A DNA stretch of 39,132 nucleotides, taken from positions 1-39,132 of the forward strand of contig CANPIC010000029.1 of the NCBI GenBank assembly GCA_947574055.1, written 5' to 3'. Numbering within the stretch: position 1 is the stretch's first letter; each line of letters begins with the position of its first letter. This DNA comes from an uncultured bacterium. Its GTDB lineage: Bacteria > Bacillota > Clostridia > Lachnospirales > Lachnospiraceae. This document shows positions 1 through 7,718 of the stretch, in pieces. The position numbers and the translations under genes are program-made. The notes under the pieces were generated by a model that was given only the letters and a program-made list of their open reading frames with translations, was not told where the DNA came from and ran no database searches.

Positions 1-45
1 TTTAAAAAGAACCTCTGTTGTGCTGCTGCATAACAGGGGTTCTTT
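1..45 (-). terminator. Rho-independent terminator after xerD
   Basis: The arms at 6-19 and 32-45 pair over 14 bp with one U-G wobble around a 12-base loop. Read on the minus strand the right side ends in a T-rich tract (complement of bases 1-8). It lies just past the xerD stop and ends that operon. The plus strand has no T-run after the stem, so it works for minus-strand transcripts. Confidence 0.85.
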
Positions 46-59
46 GACAGTCTGAAAGG

Positions 60-77
60 CTCACCCTCTGGGGTGAG
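60..77 (-). terminator. Small hairpin over the xerD stop codon
   Basis: CTCACCC at 60-66 pairs with GGGTGAG at 71-77 around a 4-base loop. It covers the last codons and stop of xerD and sits directly upstream of the longer terminator stem. It may protect the 3' end or assist termination; it has no T-tract of its own. Confidence 0.4.
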
Positions 78-945
78 TCTTTGCATATACTTTTTCGATA
101 TGATCCTGTCCTATATTAGCATACATCTGCGTGGTGGAAATGTCGGAATGTCCCAGCATAATCTGCACACTGCGCAGATCGGCCCCATTCTCCACCAGGT
201 GCGCCGCAAAGGAATGCCGCAGGGTATGCGGGGTAATATCCGCCTGTATCCCGGCTTTGCGGGCATAATGTTTGATCAGCTTCCAAAACCCCTGCCGGCT
301 CATGGGCTGGCCGGAACAGTTTACAAACAGCGTCTCTTCTCCGATCCCAGTCACCATACTGTCCCTTGCCTCTTCCAGATAGCGCACCAGGGCTGCTCTG
401 GCCGCTTCCCCAAAAGGCACCAGCCTCTCCTTATGGCTGTCCTTGCAGACAATGCGATTTGTCTGCAGGTTCACGTCTCCCATCTGCAGACTGATCAGTT
501 CCGTCACACGGATGCCTGTGGCATAGAGCAGTTCCAGCATCGCCCTGTCCCGTATCTCTTTGTCACTGTTCCCGGACGGCTGTTCCAGAAGACGTGCCAC
601 CTCTCCCATAGAAAGGATCTCCGGTGACTTTTTTTCGATCCGTGGTGCTTTCAATTCTTTTGCAATATTCTCTTCTATCTGTCCTTCCGCTCTGAGATAT
701 TGATATAAGGCCTTGATCGAGGCAATATTTCTGGAAACCGTTGATGCGGCAAAATTCCGTTCATGAAGATAGAGGACATATGCCTTCAGATCTTCCTGCG
801 AGATATGTCCGATCGCGGTAATCCCCCGCTCTTCCATAAACCCCATAAATTTACACAAATCCCTTTTGTATGACAACTCCGTGTTTCCGGAAGTCTTCTT
901 TACATTATGTAAATAAAAAATAAAAGCGGCAATCTCGTTGTGCAT
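61..945 (-). CDS. xerD: Tyrosine recombinase XerD-like
   Basis: Site-specific tyrosine recombinase, 294 residues, the usual XerC/XerD length; it would act with a partner at dif to resolve chromosome dimers. It has an N-terminal SAM-like core-binding domain (about residues 1-90) and a C-terminal catalytic domain with all expected residues: R146 (ATGIRVTEL), K168 (CKDSHKERLVP), H240 and R243 (HTLRHSFAAHL), H266 (LGHSDIS) and nucleophile Y275 (TTQMYANI). The frame stays open upstream, but the ATG at 945 follows GGAAAGG by 10 bases and gives the family length. It is the last gene of a run with spoIIM and a Nudix gene, an order also known in Bacillus (nudF-spoIIM-...-xerD), which favours XerD over XerC. 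It also has its own promoter at 1024-1052. Confidence 0.93.
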   Translation of the reverse strand: MHNEIAAFIFYLHNVKKTSGNTELSYKRDLCKFMGFMEERGITAIGHISQEDLKAYVLYLHERNFAASTVSRNIASIKALYQYLRAEGQIEENIAKELKAPRIEKKSPEILSMGEVARLLEQPSGNSDKEIRDRAMLELLYATGIRVTELISLQMGDVNLQTNRIVCKDSHKERLVPFGEAARAALVRYLEEARDSMVTGIGEETLFVNCSGQPMSRQGFWKLIKHYARKAGIQADITPHTLRHSFAAHLVENGADLRSVQIMLGHSDISTTQMYANIGQDHIEKVYAKTHPRG

Positions 946-1023
946 GGAATCTGTGCCTTTCCTCTTCTCTGCTTCGTAATTTTCACTGCCATTCCTTCGT
1001 ATCTCACTGCGGATATAACGTTT

Positions 1024-1052
1024 ATTATAATCAAGTTGACATGGAAAAGCAA
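1024..1052 (-). promoter_or_regulatory. Sigma-A promoter for xerD
   Basis: Minus strand: TTGCTT (1047-1052), 17-base spacer, TATAAT (1024-1029). It lies in the 134-base gap between spoIIM and xerD and would give a leader of about 70 bases. It would let xerD be expressed independently of sporulation-linked upstream genes. Confidence 0.6.
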
Positions 1053-1079
1053 ATGGTATTTTCCAGCAAAAACCGCATT

Positions 1080-1691
1080 TTAAAAGATTCTTAATAATTC
1101 TGCCATCACATTCGGATTGACATAGCTTTCCAGGATTGCTCCAACGAGCAGGACACCATGCAAAAGCAGAAAATTTCCCAGCAGCCCATATCCTGCGGAC
1201 TTCTCTTCCCCGCCTTTGGTATAATCCTTTACCGGATAATAGAGCCGGGCACACATGCGAAAACACAGATCTGCCAGCATAAAAAAGGCAGGAATATAAC
1301 AGAGATAATGAGGCATCAGACTACCGGCAAGAAGCAAAATCCCTTTGATGCCATAGCGTATCATCGCGACCGAAGCCACCACTCCCATGCAGACCCCTAC
1401 CCACATCACAAACAGATAGGTGGTGACAATACCCGCAAAGGTGGTGGAAAGTATGGCCGCCAGCCACAACGGACCGATCCGCTTACCCAGCACATAAAAG
1501 AAGAAAGCATTCTCGTTCAGTTCCATCCGCTTCATCCGTTCCAGCCCCACCCGGCTGAGAAACCCTGTCTCTGTGATGAAAACCTCTGTATTCAGATATA
1601 CCAAAACAGCCCCCACAAGCAATCCTGCAAAAAAGGACAGCGCCCAATTTGGCCGTTCTGCCCTTTTCCATCGTATCTTAGTAAATCTCAC
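1080..1691 (-). CDS. spoIIM: Stage II sporulation protein M
   Basis: SpoIIM (DUF95 family), part of the SpoIID-SpoIIM-SpoIIP peptidoglycan-degrading complex that drives engulfment of the forespore. The 203-residue protein is hydrophobic with about five membrane segments: an N-terminal one near 17-35, a pair near 75-125, one near 130-145 and a C-terminal one near 172-190, with a large soluble loop near 38-68. This is the family topology. The start is a GTG at 1691; the ATG just upstream runs into a stop at once. A weak GTGGAT-type ribosome site precedes it. It follows the Nudix gene by 28 bases and precedes xerD. Its presence indicates a spore former. Confidence 0.9.
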   Translation of the reverse strand: MRFTKIRWKRAERPNWALSFFAGLLVGAVLVYLNTEVFITETGFLSRVGLERMKRMELNENAFFFYVLGKRIGPLWLAAILSTTFAGIVTTYLFVMWVGVCMGVVASVAMIRYGIKGILLLAGSLMPHYLCYIPAFFMLADLCFRMCARLYYPVKDYTKGGEEKSAGYGLLGNFLLLHGVLLVGAILESYVNPNVMAELLRIF

Positions 1692-1719
1692 AGCATATCC
1701 ACTTCTGACTTTTTTACCA

Positions 1720-2262
1720 TTATATGCCGTATTTGACTTTGTATGCCATCAGCGCAGCTATTGTTTTGGAATCCTGTATCTTTCTGCTGAGCACCATCTC
1801 TTCCAGTTCCGTAAGCGTATAGGCTTCCACATTCAGATACTCATCCTCATCCAGATGCTGATGCGTCCTGACCAGATTTTTCGCCACATAAATATCTATC
1901 TTTTCATTACAAAATGCCACCGTCGTATGGAGAGACAAAAGCAGTTCCAGATCTTTGGATGCATATCCGGTCTCTTCTTCCAGTTCCCGTGCCGCGGCCA
2001 CAGAGGTATCTGCAGATTCTCCCGGGTTCAGTCCGCCGGCAGGGATCTCCAATGTATAGCGTTCCAATGCATTGCGGTACTGGGACACCATCAATATCTT
2101 GCCGTCCGCCATCACGGGCACTACGGCAGCCGCCCCGTTATGATTGATAAAATCCCATTTCGCATGTTTGCCATCCGGCAATTCCATCGTATCCACATAG
2201 TATTCAATGATAGCCCCTTTGTGAATCAATTCTCTGCCGATTCGCCTCACTTCGTCGCTCAT
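1720..2262 (-). CDS. Nudix hydrolase, ADP-ribose pyrophosphatase type
   Basis: 180-residue Nudix hydrolase, probably splitting ADP-ribose to AMP and ribose 5-phosphate (NudF-like). The Nudix box spans residues 77-100, starting GGLNPGE and ending RELEEETGY. Two more residues than the canonical seven lie between the first Glu and the RE pair; the metal-binding REXXEE core is intact. The N-terminal strand region with QYRNALERYTLEIPAGG is typical of ADP-ribose pyrophosphatases. The start at 2262 follows AGGGAGG by 5 bases; the frame is open upstream but overlaps the aminotransferase end. The gene lies between an aminotransferase (26-base gap) and spoIIM, the order seen near Bacillus nudF. Confidence 0.88.
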   Translation of the reverse strand: MSDEVRRIGRELIHKGAIIEYYVDTMELPDGKHAKWDFINHNGAAAVVPVMADGKILMVSQYRNALERYTLEIPAGGLNPGESADTSVAAARELEEETGYASKDLELLLSLHTTVAFCNEKIDIYVAKNLVRTHQHLDEDEYLNVEAYTLTELEEMVLSRKIQDSKTIAALMAYKVKYGI

Positions 2263-2288
2263 CTTTTCCTCCCTTCCATGCATCCTCT

Positions 2289-3575
2289 TTATCCTTCCAG
2301 CAACTTCTCTATGCTGGCAAGTTTCACACACAGTACAAACAAATCTGTGGCCTGTGCCAGTTCATCCTTTGTGGGGTAAGAAGGAGCGATCCGAATCACA
2401 CTGTCATGGGGATCTTTTCCATAGGGGAACGGTGCACCGGCATTTGTCAGTGTCACCCCTGCTTCTTTGCATTTCTTGATAATATTTTTCGCACAGCCTT
2501 CCATGGCTTCAAAGGTAATAAAATAACCGCCTTTGGGCCTTACCCAGTTTCCGATACCAAGTCCTCCCAGTTCCTGCTCCAGTACATCCAGCACCGCTTC
2601 AAACTTGGGCCGCAGTATCTCAGCATGTTTGCTCATATGAGCCTTTACCGCCTCCATGCTGTTAAAATATCTGGCATGACGGAGCTGGTTGATCTTATCA
2701 TAACAGATCGTACGGATAGCAATGGCCTCTTTTGTGGATTGCAGATTTCTCTGAGATGCCGCCATAGCAGCGATCCCGGCTCCGGCCATACTGATTTTGG
2801 ATGTGGAGCCAAACACATATACCATATCCGGATGCCCGGCCTTCTCACATTCCGACAGGATATCCAGTATCTCGTCCTGATCCTCCTCATAGAGATGATG
2901 CACGGCATAGGCATTGTCCCAATAAATCCGGAAATCTTCCGCCGCCGGTGTCAGTGCCGCAAAACGTCTGACTGTACTGTCTGAATAGGAAATCCCCTGG
3001 GGATTGGAATATTTGGGCACACACCAGATCCCTTTCACAGATGCGTCTTCTGATACATATTTTTCCACCAGATCCATATCCGGCCCTTCCGCCGTCATGG
3101 GGATATTTACCATTTCAATCCCGAAATGCTCCGTAATGGCAAAATGCCTGTCATAGCCGGGAACCGGACATAAAAACTTTACTTTGTCCAGTTTACACCA
3201 GGGAGTCGATCCCAATACGCCTTTCGTATAAGAACGGCATACGGCATCATACATTGTGGAAAGACTTCCGTTTCCGAATACAATCACATCCTGTGGATTC
3301 TTGACACCCATAATCCCGGCCATCAAAACTTTAGCCTCCATAATGCCATCCAGTTCACCATAATTGCGGCAATCTGTCCCATCCTCGGATTTCATGTCAC
3401 AATCTTCGCCCAAAACACTCATCAGTCCCATACCCATGTCAAGCTGGCCTTTTTCCGGCTTTCCTCTGGACATATTCAGGTTCAGGCCCATGCTCTGTGC
3501 CTCTTGATACTTTTTGTCCAGTTCCTCTTTCCATGTGAGCAATTCCTCTCTGCTCAGTTCTCTGTATGGTTTCAT
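2289..3575 (-). CDS. PLP aminotransferase, type 1c aspartate aminotransferase-like
   Basis: 428-residue fold-type I PLP enzyme of the MocR-like aminotransferase family (type 1c aspartate aminotransferases); it probably transfers an amino group between aspartate or a related acid and 2-oxoglutarate. Visible landmarks are NPQG at 191-194, DNAY at 220-223 (Asp for the pyridine nitrogen, Tyr for the phenolic oxygen), Schiff-base Lys K260 in FGSTSKISMAG, and a late Arg in SVIRIAPSYP for the substrate carboxylate. There is no N-terminal helix-turn-helix, so it is an enzyme and not a MocR regulator. ATG 3575 is preferred: GTG 3584 lies only two bases from the AAGGA ribosome site. It is first in the operon with Nudix, spoIIM and xerD, behind a promoter and an operator-like dyad. 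Confidence 0.85.
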   Translation of the reverse strand: MKPYRELSREELLTWKEELDKKYQEAQSMGLNLNMSRGKPEKGQLDMGMGLMSVLGEDCDMKSEDGTDCRNYGELDGIMEAKVLMAGIMGVKNPQDVIVFGNGSLSTMYDAVCRSYTKGVLGSTPWCKLDKVKFLCPVPGYDRHFAITEHFGIEMVNIPMTAEGPDMDLVEKYVSEDASVKGIWCVPKYSNPQGISYSDSTVRRFAALTPAAEDFRIYWDNAYAVHHLYEEDQDEILDILSECEKAGHPDMVYVFGSTSKISMAGAGIAAMAASQRNLQSTKEAIAIRTICYDKINQLRHARYFNSMEAVKAHMSKHAEILRPKFEAVLDVLEQELGGLGIGNWVRPKGGYFITFEAMEGCAKNIIKKCKEAGVTLTNAGAPFPYGKDPHDSVIRIAPSYPTKDELAQATDLFVLCVKLASIEKLLEG

Positions 3576-3610
3576 ATCCTGCACCGTCCTTATTATCTAT
3601 TGTTTGATGT

Positions 3611-3642
3611 TGTTTGATTGGATAATTGTATACAATCAAACA
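3611..3642. promoter_or_regulatory. Operator-like inverted repeat in aminotransferase leader
   Basis: TGTTTGATTG (3611-3620) and CAATCAAACA (3633-3642) are perfect 10-base inverted arms around 12 bases. Nested inside is the 12-base palindrome ATTGTATACAAT (3625-3636), and a further half copy TGTTTGATG sits at 3601-3609. On the minus strand this lies just after the predicted start of transcription, a place where a bound repressor would block the operon. The TTGTATACAA core resembles sites of GntR/FadR-type regulators; this assignment is inference. Confidence 0.5.
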
Positions 3643-3654
3643 GTCGCCTTTGCT

Positions 3655-3683
3655 ATTCTACTACAAGATCTTAAAATATACAA
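3655..3683 (-). promoter_or_regulatory. Promoter of the aminotransferase operon
   Basis: Minus strand: TTGTAT (3678-3683), 17-base spacer, TAGAAT (3655-3660). The predicted start near 3648 gives a leader of about 70 bases containing the inverted repeat. It overlaps, on the other strand, the start of the divergent promoter for the small peptide gene (-35 at 3693). Confidence 0.55.
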
Positions 3684-3692
3684 GAGGAATTT

Positions 3693-3722
3693 TTGACATT
3701 TTATTCCTCCGTGTGATATAAT
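3693..3722 (+). promoter_or_regulatory. Strong sigma-A promoter of the small peptide gene
   Basis: Plus strand: perfect TTGACA (3693-3698), 18-base spacer, perfect TATAAT (3717-3722). It is the only plus-strand promoter between the two minus-strand operons and faces the 36-codon gene. Predicted start near 3729, leader of about 125 bases. Confidence 0.75.
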
Positions 3723-3754
3723 GGCAAAGGGCATCTGTTCAGACAACCCAGATA

Positions 3755-3788
3755 GACTGCTCTTGATCAGCAGTCAGAACGATTCTGA
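3755..3788 (+). promoter_or_regulatory. Overlapping hairpins in the small gene leader
   Basis: GACTGCT (3755-3761) pairs with AGCAGTC (3769-3775) around a 7-base loop. TCAGAA (3774-3779) pairs with TTCTGA (3783-3788) around CGA. The two stems share bases 3774-3775, so they could compete. No known riboswitch is recognised. Confidence 0.35.
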
Positions 3789-3855
3789 CAGACACATAGA
3801 TAAATATGTCTCCCATGAGAGAAAATGATTCATATAAATAAAGGAGGAATCGCAA

Positions 3856-3966
3856 ATGTTTGTTTTAATGGGTGGAATACTTGTGATTATCATTGCCGTC
3901 GTGGTGGTGTCAGCAGTTACTTCTGTCGTATCCGCGGTCGCTGCCAGCGAAGACATTGATTCCTGA
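3856..3966 (+). CDS. 36-residue membrane peptide, unknown function
   Basis: A short gene starting MFVLMGGILVII. Residues 2-30 form one continuous hydrophobic stretch rich in Val, Ile and Ala, enough for one membrane helix, followed by an acidic tail (SEDIDS). I do not recognise the family. Evidence that it is real: a consensus promoter (3693-3722), an optimal AAGGAGG ribosome site about 8 bases before the ATG, and a terminator about 46 bases after the stop. It stands alone on the plus strand between minus-strand operons. Possible roles are a small membrane-protein modulator, a sporulation peptide (short glycine-containing sporulation peptides such as YjcZ are comparable in size only) or a type I toxin-like peptide; no antisense RNA promoter was identified to support the last. 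Confidence 0.7.
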   Translation: MFVLMGGILVIIIAVVVVSAVTSVVSAVAASEDIDS

Positions 3967-4010
3967 AAAAGAAAAAAGGAACTGTAAGTTGTTTCATATT
4001 GCAGGTACCG

Positions 4011-4046
4011 AAAAAGGGAAACGTTACAACGTTTCCCTTTCTTTTT
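4011..4046. terminator. Bidirectional terminator between peptide gene and rny
   Basis: A 12-bp perfect stem (4013-4024 with 4029-4040) around a TACA loop. T-runs follow on both strands: 4042-4046 on plus, and the complement of 4011-4015 on minus. It ends both the small plus-strand gene and the convergent rny transcript. Confidence 0.9.
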
Positions 4047-4056
4047 CTACCCTATT

Positions 4057-5604
4057 CTACTTCGCATAATCGATCACGCGTGATTCACGAATGACATTGA
4101 CTTTGATCTGTCCCGGATATTCCAATTCTGCTTCAATCTGCTTGGATAAATCCCGCGCCAGAAGCACCATGTCTGAATCCGAAATCTGTTCTGGAACTAC
4201 CATAACACGAACCTCTCTGCCTGCCTGAATAGCAAAAGATTTGTCTACACCTTTGAAATTGTTTGTAATTTCTTCTAATTGTTTTAACCTGCTGGTATAT
4301 GTTTCGATGGTTTCCCGTCTTGCCCCCGGTCTGGCAGCCGAAATCGTATCCGCAGCCTGTACAAGACATGCAATCAGCGATTGGGGTTCCACATCTCCGT
4401 GGTGGGATTCCACACTGTTGATCACAACAGCCCCTTCCTTATACTTCCTGCAGAGTTCGACACCAAGCTGGATATGAGATCCTTCCATCTCGTGATCCAC
4501 TGCTTTTCCGATATCATGCAGCAGACCGGCCCGCTTAGCCATTCTCACATCCAGTCCCATCTCTGCTGCCAGAAGCCCTGACAGCTGTGAAACCTCAATG
4601 GAGTGTTTCAAAGCATTCTGCCCATAGCTTGTTCTGAACTTCATCTTACCAAGCAGTCTGACCAGTTCCGGATGGATGCCATGTACCCCTACTTCCAGAG
4701 TCGCGGCTTCTCCTTCCTCCTTGATCATCACTTCCACTTCTTTCTGCGCCTTCTCCACCATCTCTTCGATCCTCGCCGGATGAATCCTTCCGTCAACGAT
4801 CAGTTTTTCAAGGGCGATACGGGCAACTTCCCTGCGAATCGGATCAAATCCGGAGAGAATAACCGCCTCCGGGGTATCATCAATGATCAGATCCACACCG
4901 GTCATCGTCTCAAGTGTCCGGATATTCCGTCCTTCTCTGCCGATTATCCTTCCCTTCATCTCGTCATTGGGAAGCTGCACAACAGAAATAGTCGTCTCGG
5001 ACACATGATCAGCGGCACATTTCTGAATGGCAGTTACCACATACTCTTTTGCCTTCTTGTCCGCTTCTTCCTTGGCCCGGCTCTCCATCTCCTTGATCAT
5101 GATGGCTGTTTCATGCTTTACTTCGTCTTCAACAGTTTTCAACAAATAATCTTTTGCCTGTTCGGAGGTTAATCCAGAGATTCGTTCCAGTTCCTGTACT
5201 CTTTGTTCATTCAGTTTGGAAACCTCTGTTTTGAGTTTTCCAAGCTCTTCCTCCTTCGCCGCCAGCGCTGCTTCCTTCTTCTCCATTGCATCGGTTTTTT
5301 TATCGATGTTTTCTTCCTTCTGCTGAACCCGTCTCTCAGAGCGCTGTACTTCAGCCCGGCGTTCCTTGATCTCTTTGTCAATCTCATTCTTGGTACGAAT
5401 AGATTCCTCCTTGATCTCAAGTAAACCTTCTCTCTTCTTGGCCTCCGCAGTCTTCAGAGCCGCATCAATGATCTCTCTCGCCTTTTCATCAGCATTACCG
5501 ATCTTGGTCTCCACAACCTTTTTGTGATAAGATGTGGCAGCTGCAACGGATACCGGTACAGCGATCAGAAGTGTAACAACGACTGCTACTACTATACTGA
5601 GCAT
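4057..5604 (-). CDS. rny: Ribonuclease Y
   Basis: Membrane-anchored endoribonuclease that starts mRNA decay and processing in Firmicutes. The 515-residue protein matches the usual length. Order of parts: an N-terminal membrane helix (about 1-24), a long charged coiled coil (about 30-190), a KH RNA-binding domain with [12 protein letters not shown] near 218-229, then an HD catalytic domain with the diagnostic His-Asp in [12 protein letters not shown] (363-364). ATG 5604 is preferred to GTG 5616, because the GTG lies inside the AAGGAGGTG ribosome site. It follows recX by about 110 bases. That gap has a 7-bp hairpin (5653-5673) and a TTGACA (5676-5681) but no well-spaced -10, so its promoter is uncertain. 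pgsA-cinA-recA-rny order is common in Firmicutes. Confidence 0.96.
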   Translation of the reverse strand: MLSIVVAVVVTLLIAVPVSVAAATSYHKKVVETKIGNADEKAREIIDAALKTAEAKKREGLLEIKEESIRTKNEIDKEIKERRAEVQRSERRVQQKEENIDKKTDAMEKKEAALAAKEEELGKLKTEVSKLNEQRVQELERISGLTSEQAKDYLLKTVEDEVKHETAIMIKEMESRAKEEADKKAKEYVVTAIQKCAADHVSETTISVVQLPNDEMKGRIIGREGRNIRTLETMTGVDLIIDDTPEAVILSGFDPIRREVARIALEKLIVDGRIHPARIEEMVEKAQKEVEVMIKEEGEAATLEVGVHGIHPELVRLLGKMKFRTSYGQNALKHSIEVSQLSGLLAAEMGLDVRMAKRAGLLHDIGKAVDHEMEGSHIQLGVELCRKYKEGAVVINSVESHHGDVEPQSLIACLVQAADTISAARPGARRETIETYTSRLKQLEEITNNFKGVDKSFAIQAGREVRVMVVPEQISDSDMVLLARDLSKQIEAELEYPGQIKVNVIRESRVIDYAK

Positions 5605-5712
5605 GTACAGGAGCACCTCCTTATTTTATTTTCATTGTACGAATATCTGATATAGGATGCAGGAGACATCCTAACTGTCAAAAATTACAACACATTAATT
5701 TTATACGCATTT

Positions 5713-6339
5713 TCATGTTATGTCAAGCAAAACATCCTCCATCACCCGTCTGACCGTGTCCAGGGAAAATCCCTTTCGGTAAAACCAGGCATAAAGTCGC
5801 TGTTTTTCTCTCTCATCCATGACTTTTTCCGTACAATGCTTTTTTTTCAGGATGCGTCTGACAGCCTCCTCTTCATCGGCAACAAATCCGTCCCCTTCCA
5901 GTTCTTCCACAACTTCCCGGAACAGTTCCCGGCTGATCCCTTTTTGCAGCAGCTTCTGTTCCATCTCTCTCAGACTGTGTCCCTGTGCCCGGCAGGCAAT
6001 ATAATCCGTCACATACTGTCTGTCATCTATATAACGATATGACTTCACATATTCCACTGCCTCCCGGGCGGTCTTTGCCTGATATCCGCCCCGGAGCAGT
6101 TTATCCATCATTTCTTTTTCCGTATAACGCATGTTTTTCAGCAGGTTCATGGCACGCAGCTTTGCCCGCTTGGGCAATACCTGCATCTGCAGCTCTCTGT
6201 ATGCCTCTTCGCTCAACTGGCCGCCTTCCTCGATCCGGTATTTGCGCAGTTCACCTTTATAAAGGACGAATTCTTCCCCCTCTTCAAGAAAGACCCTGCT
6301 CCTGGAACCGGATACCATCTCTATTTTGGTCACTGTCAT
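5713..6339 (-). CDS. recX: Regulatory protein RecX
   Basis: RecX binds RecA filaments and limits their activity. The 208 residues are built of three-helix RecX repeats: motifs [38 protein letters not shown] and [26 protein letters not shown] are typical. The ATG at 6339 overlaps the recA stop as ATGA, so translation is probably coupled to recA and production is tied to the SOS-controlled recA promoter. Length is at the upper end for Firmicutes RecX; the N-terminal 50 residues form the strand-rich extension found in this group. No sign of damage. Confidence 0.9.
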   Translation of the reverse strand: MTVTKIEMVSGSRSRVFLEEGEEFVLYKGELRKYRIEEGGQLSEEAYRELQMQVLPKRAKLRAMNLLKNMRYTEKEMMDKLLRGGYQAKTAREAVEYVKSYRYIDDRQYVTDYIACRAQGHSLREMEQKLLQKGISRELFREVVEELEGDGFVADEEEAVRRILKKKHCTEKVMDEREKQRLYAWFYRKGFSLDTVRRVMEDVLLDIT

Positions 6340-7499
6340 AAAATTTCATTGCTTTCCGTTTTCACGCCTGTCTCATCCTTTTCAGACAGATTCTTTTTTC
6401 CGGCCGCTTCTTCTTTGTCGGCTGCGCTTTTTCTCCCGGCGGTCTTTTTGCCTGCGGGCTCTTTTTTACCTGCGCTGTCCTCATTGACTGCCGCTTTGTC
6501 TTTGCCATGCAGACCGTAATGCTCCCTGACTTTATTTTCAACTTCCGCGCAGATCTGCGGATTGTCTTTCAAAAACTGTTTCGCGTTCTCCCGGCCCTGT
6601 CCGATCTTGGCACTTTCATAGGCATACCAGGCGCCGCTTTTGTTGATAATATTACACCCAGCAGCCAGATCAAGAATATCCCCTTCTCTGGAGATTCCCT
6701 GCCCGAACATAATATCAAACTCAGCCTCTTTGAACGGAGGCGCAATCTTATTTTTCACCACTTTGACCTTTGTCCGGTTACCAATCACTTCTCCGCTCTG
6801 CTTCAGTGTCTCGGCTTTTCTCACATCCAGACGGACAGAAGAATAAAATTTCAGTGCGCGGCCGCCGGTGGTCGTCTCCGGATTACCGAACATGATGCCG
6901 ATCTTCTCACGCAGCTGATTGATGAATACTACAGTACAGTTGGATTTGCTGATGACTGCTGTCAGTTTACGGAGCGCCTGCGACATCAGTCTGGCCTGCA
7001 GCCCCACATGACTGTCTCCCATCTCACCGTCAATTTCGGCTTTGGGTACCAGTGCTGCAACCGAATCCACCACGATGATATCAATGGCACCCGAACGCAC
7101 CATTGTCTCTGTAATCTCCATCGCCTGTTCGCCGTTATCGGGCTGGGAAATATAGAGATTATCAATATCCACGCCGATATTTTTTGCATACACCGGATCC
7201 AGGGCATGTTCGGCATCAATAAATCCTGCAATCCCGCCACGCTTTTGTACTTCGGCTACCATATGTAATGTGACCGTCGTCTTACCACTGGATTCCGGTC
7301 CGTATATCTCTACGATACGCCCTTTGGGTATCCCGCCCAGCCCCAGTGCAATGTCCAGGCTCAGTGAGCCGGTCGGTATCGTCTCCACATTCATCTGTGT
7401 ACTGGGATCTCCCAGTTTCATCACAGTCCCTTTTCCAAACTGACGTTCAATCTGTCCCAGCGCCGCATCCAATGCTTTTAATTTATCTTCTCTTTCCAT
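6336..7499 (-). CDS. recA: Recombinase RecA
   Basis: DNA strand-exchange ATPase of homologous recombination; it also triggers LexA self-cleavage. 387 residues. Walker [10 protein letters not shown] is at 67-75, Walker B in [21 protein letters not shown], and the DNA-binding loop 2 region includes [24 protein letters not shown]. The RecA core ends near 330. Residues 332-387 form a long Lys-, Glu- and Ala-rich tail with repeated AGKK units, longer and more basic than the short acidic tail of many RecA proteins. ATG 7499 follows AAAGGAG by 7 bases. recX overlaps its stop. The promoter and LexA box lie directly upstream, so it is DNA-damage inducible. Confidence 0.98.
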   Translation of the reverse strand: MEREDKLKALDAALGQIERQFGKGTVMKLGDPSTQMNVETIPTGSLSLDIALGLGGIPKGRIVEIYGPESSGKTTVTLHMVAEVQKRGGIAGFIDAEHALDPVYAKNIGVDIDNLYISQPDNGEQAMEITETMVRSGAIDIIVVDSVAALVPKAEIDGEMGDSHVGLQARLMSQALRKLTAVISKSNCTVVFINQLREKIGIMFGNPETTTGGRALKFYSSVRLDVRKAETLKQSGEVIGNRTKVKVVKNKIAPPFKEAEFDIMFGQGISREGDILDLAAGCNIINKSGAWYAYESAKIGQGRENAKQFLKDNPQICAEVENKVREHYGLHGKDKAAVNEDSAGKKEPAGKKTAGRKSAADKEEAAGKKNLSEKDETGVKTESNEIL

Positions 7500-7520
7500 A
7501 TTGCTTCTCCTTTACTTTTC

Positions 7521-7534
7521 AGAACATCCGTTCT
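7521..7534. promoter_or_regulatory. LexA (SOS) box of recA
   Basis: AGAACATCCGTTCT fits the Gram-positive LexA consensus core GAAC-N4-GTTC exactly. It starts 6 bases after the recA -10 element, covering the predicted transcription start, where LexA would block RNA polymerase. No other complete GAAC-N4-GTTC site was noticed near a gene start in the window, though I could not search exhaustively. Confidence 0.85.
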
Positions 7535-7540
7535 GATATT

Positions 7541-7569
7541 AGAATAAAACATCTGTTTGCTTTTGTCAA
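7541..7569 (-). promoter_or_regulatory. recA promoter
   Basis: Minus strand: perfect TTGACA (7564-7569), 17-base spacer, TATTCT (7541-7546). The LexA box follows directly. Leader of about 36 bases before the ribosome site and ATG at 7499. Confidence 0.85.
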
Positions 7570-7642
7570 TTCTTTTTTCGCTTTTTCAGGGAAAATGATT
7601 CGGGCGATGACCGCCCACGGGAATATATGATCTTTATGGACA

Positions 7643-7672
7643 GGATACGGGGACGCTGACTTCCCCGTATCC
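7643..7672 (-). terminator. Long GC-rich hairpin after the zinc-ribbon gene
   Basis: GGATACGGGGA (7643-7653) and TCCCCGTATCC (7662-7672) are perfect 11-base arms around 8 bases. It lies about 46 bases past the stop of the zinc-ribbon gene and before the recA promoter. No T-run follows on either strand, so it is either an atypical terminator or a 3'-end stabilising structure. A second small stem (CGCCC/GGGCG) is next to it near 7700-7715. Confidence 0.45.
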
Positions 7673-7718
7673 CATAGACATATGCTGACTTTTCAGGACG
7701 CCCTGACGGGCGCAGATT

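Noticed and set aside
930-1000. Short open frame (MAVKITKQRR...) before and overlapping xerD in another frame
   Set aside because: AAGGA directly abuts its ATG with no spacing, and it overlaps the xerD start; likely chance.
3774-3956. 60-codon minus-strand frame opposite the small peptide gene
   Set aside because: Low-complexity Thr-rich translation of the antisense of hydrophobic codons; no ribosome site.
5617-5712. Promoter for rny
   Set aside because: TTGACA at 5676-5681 has no -10 at 16-19 bases; the nearest TATATC is 21 bases away, so no promoter was called.
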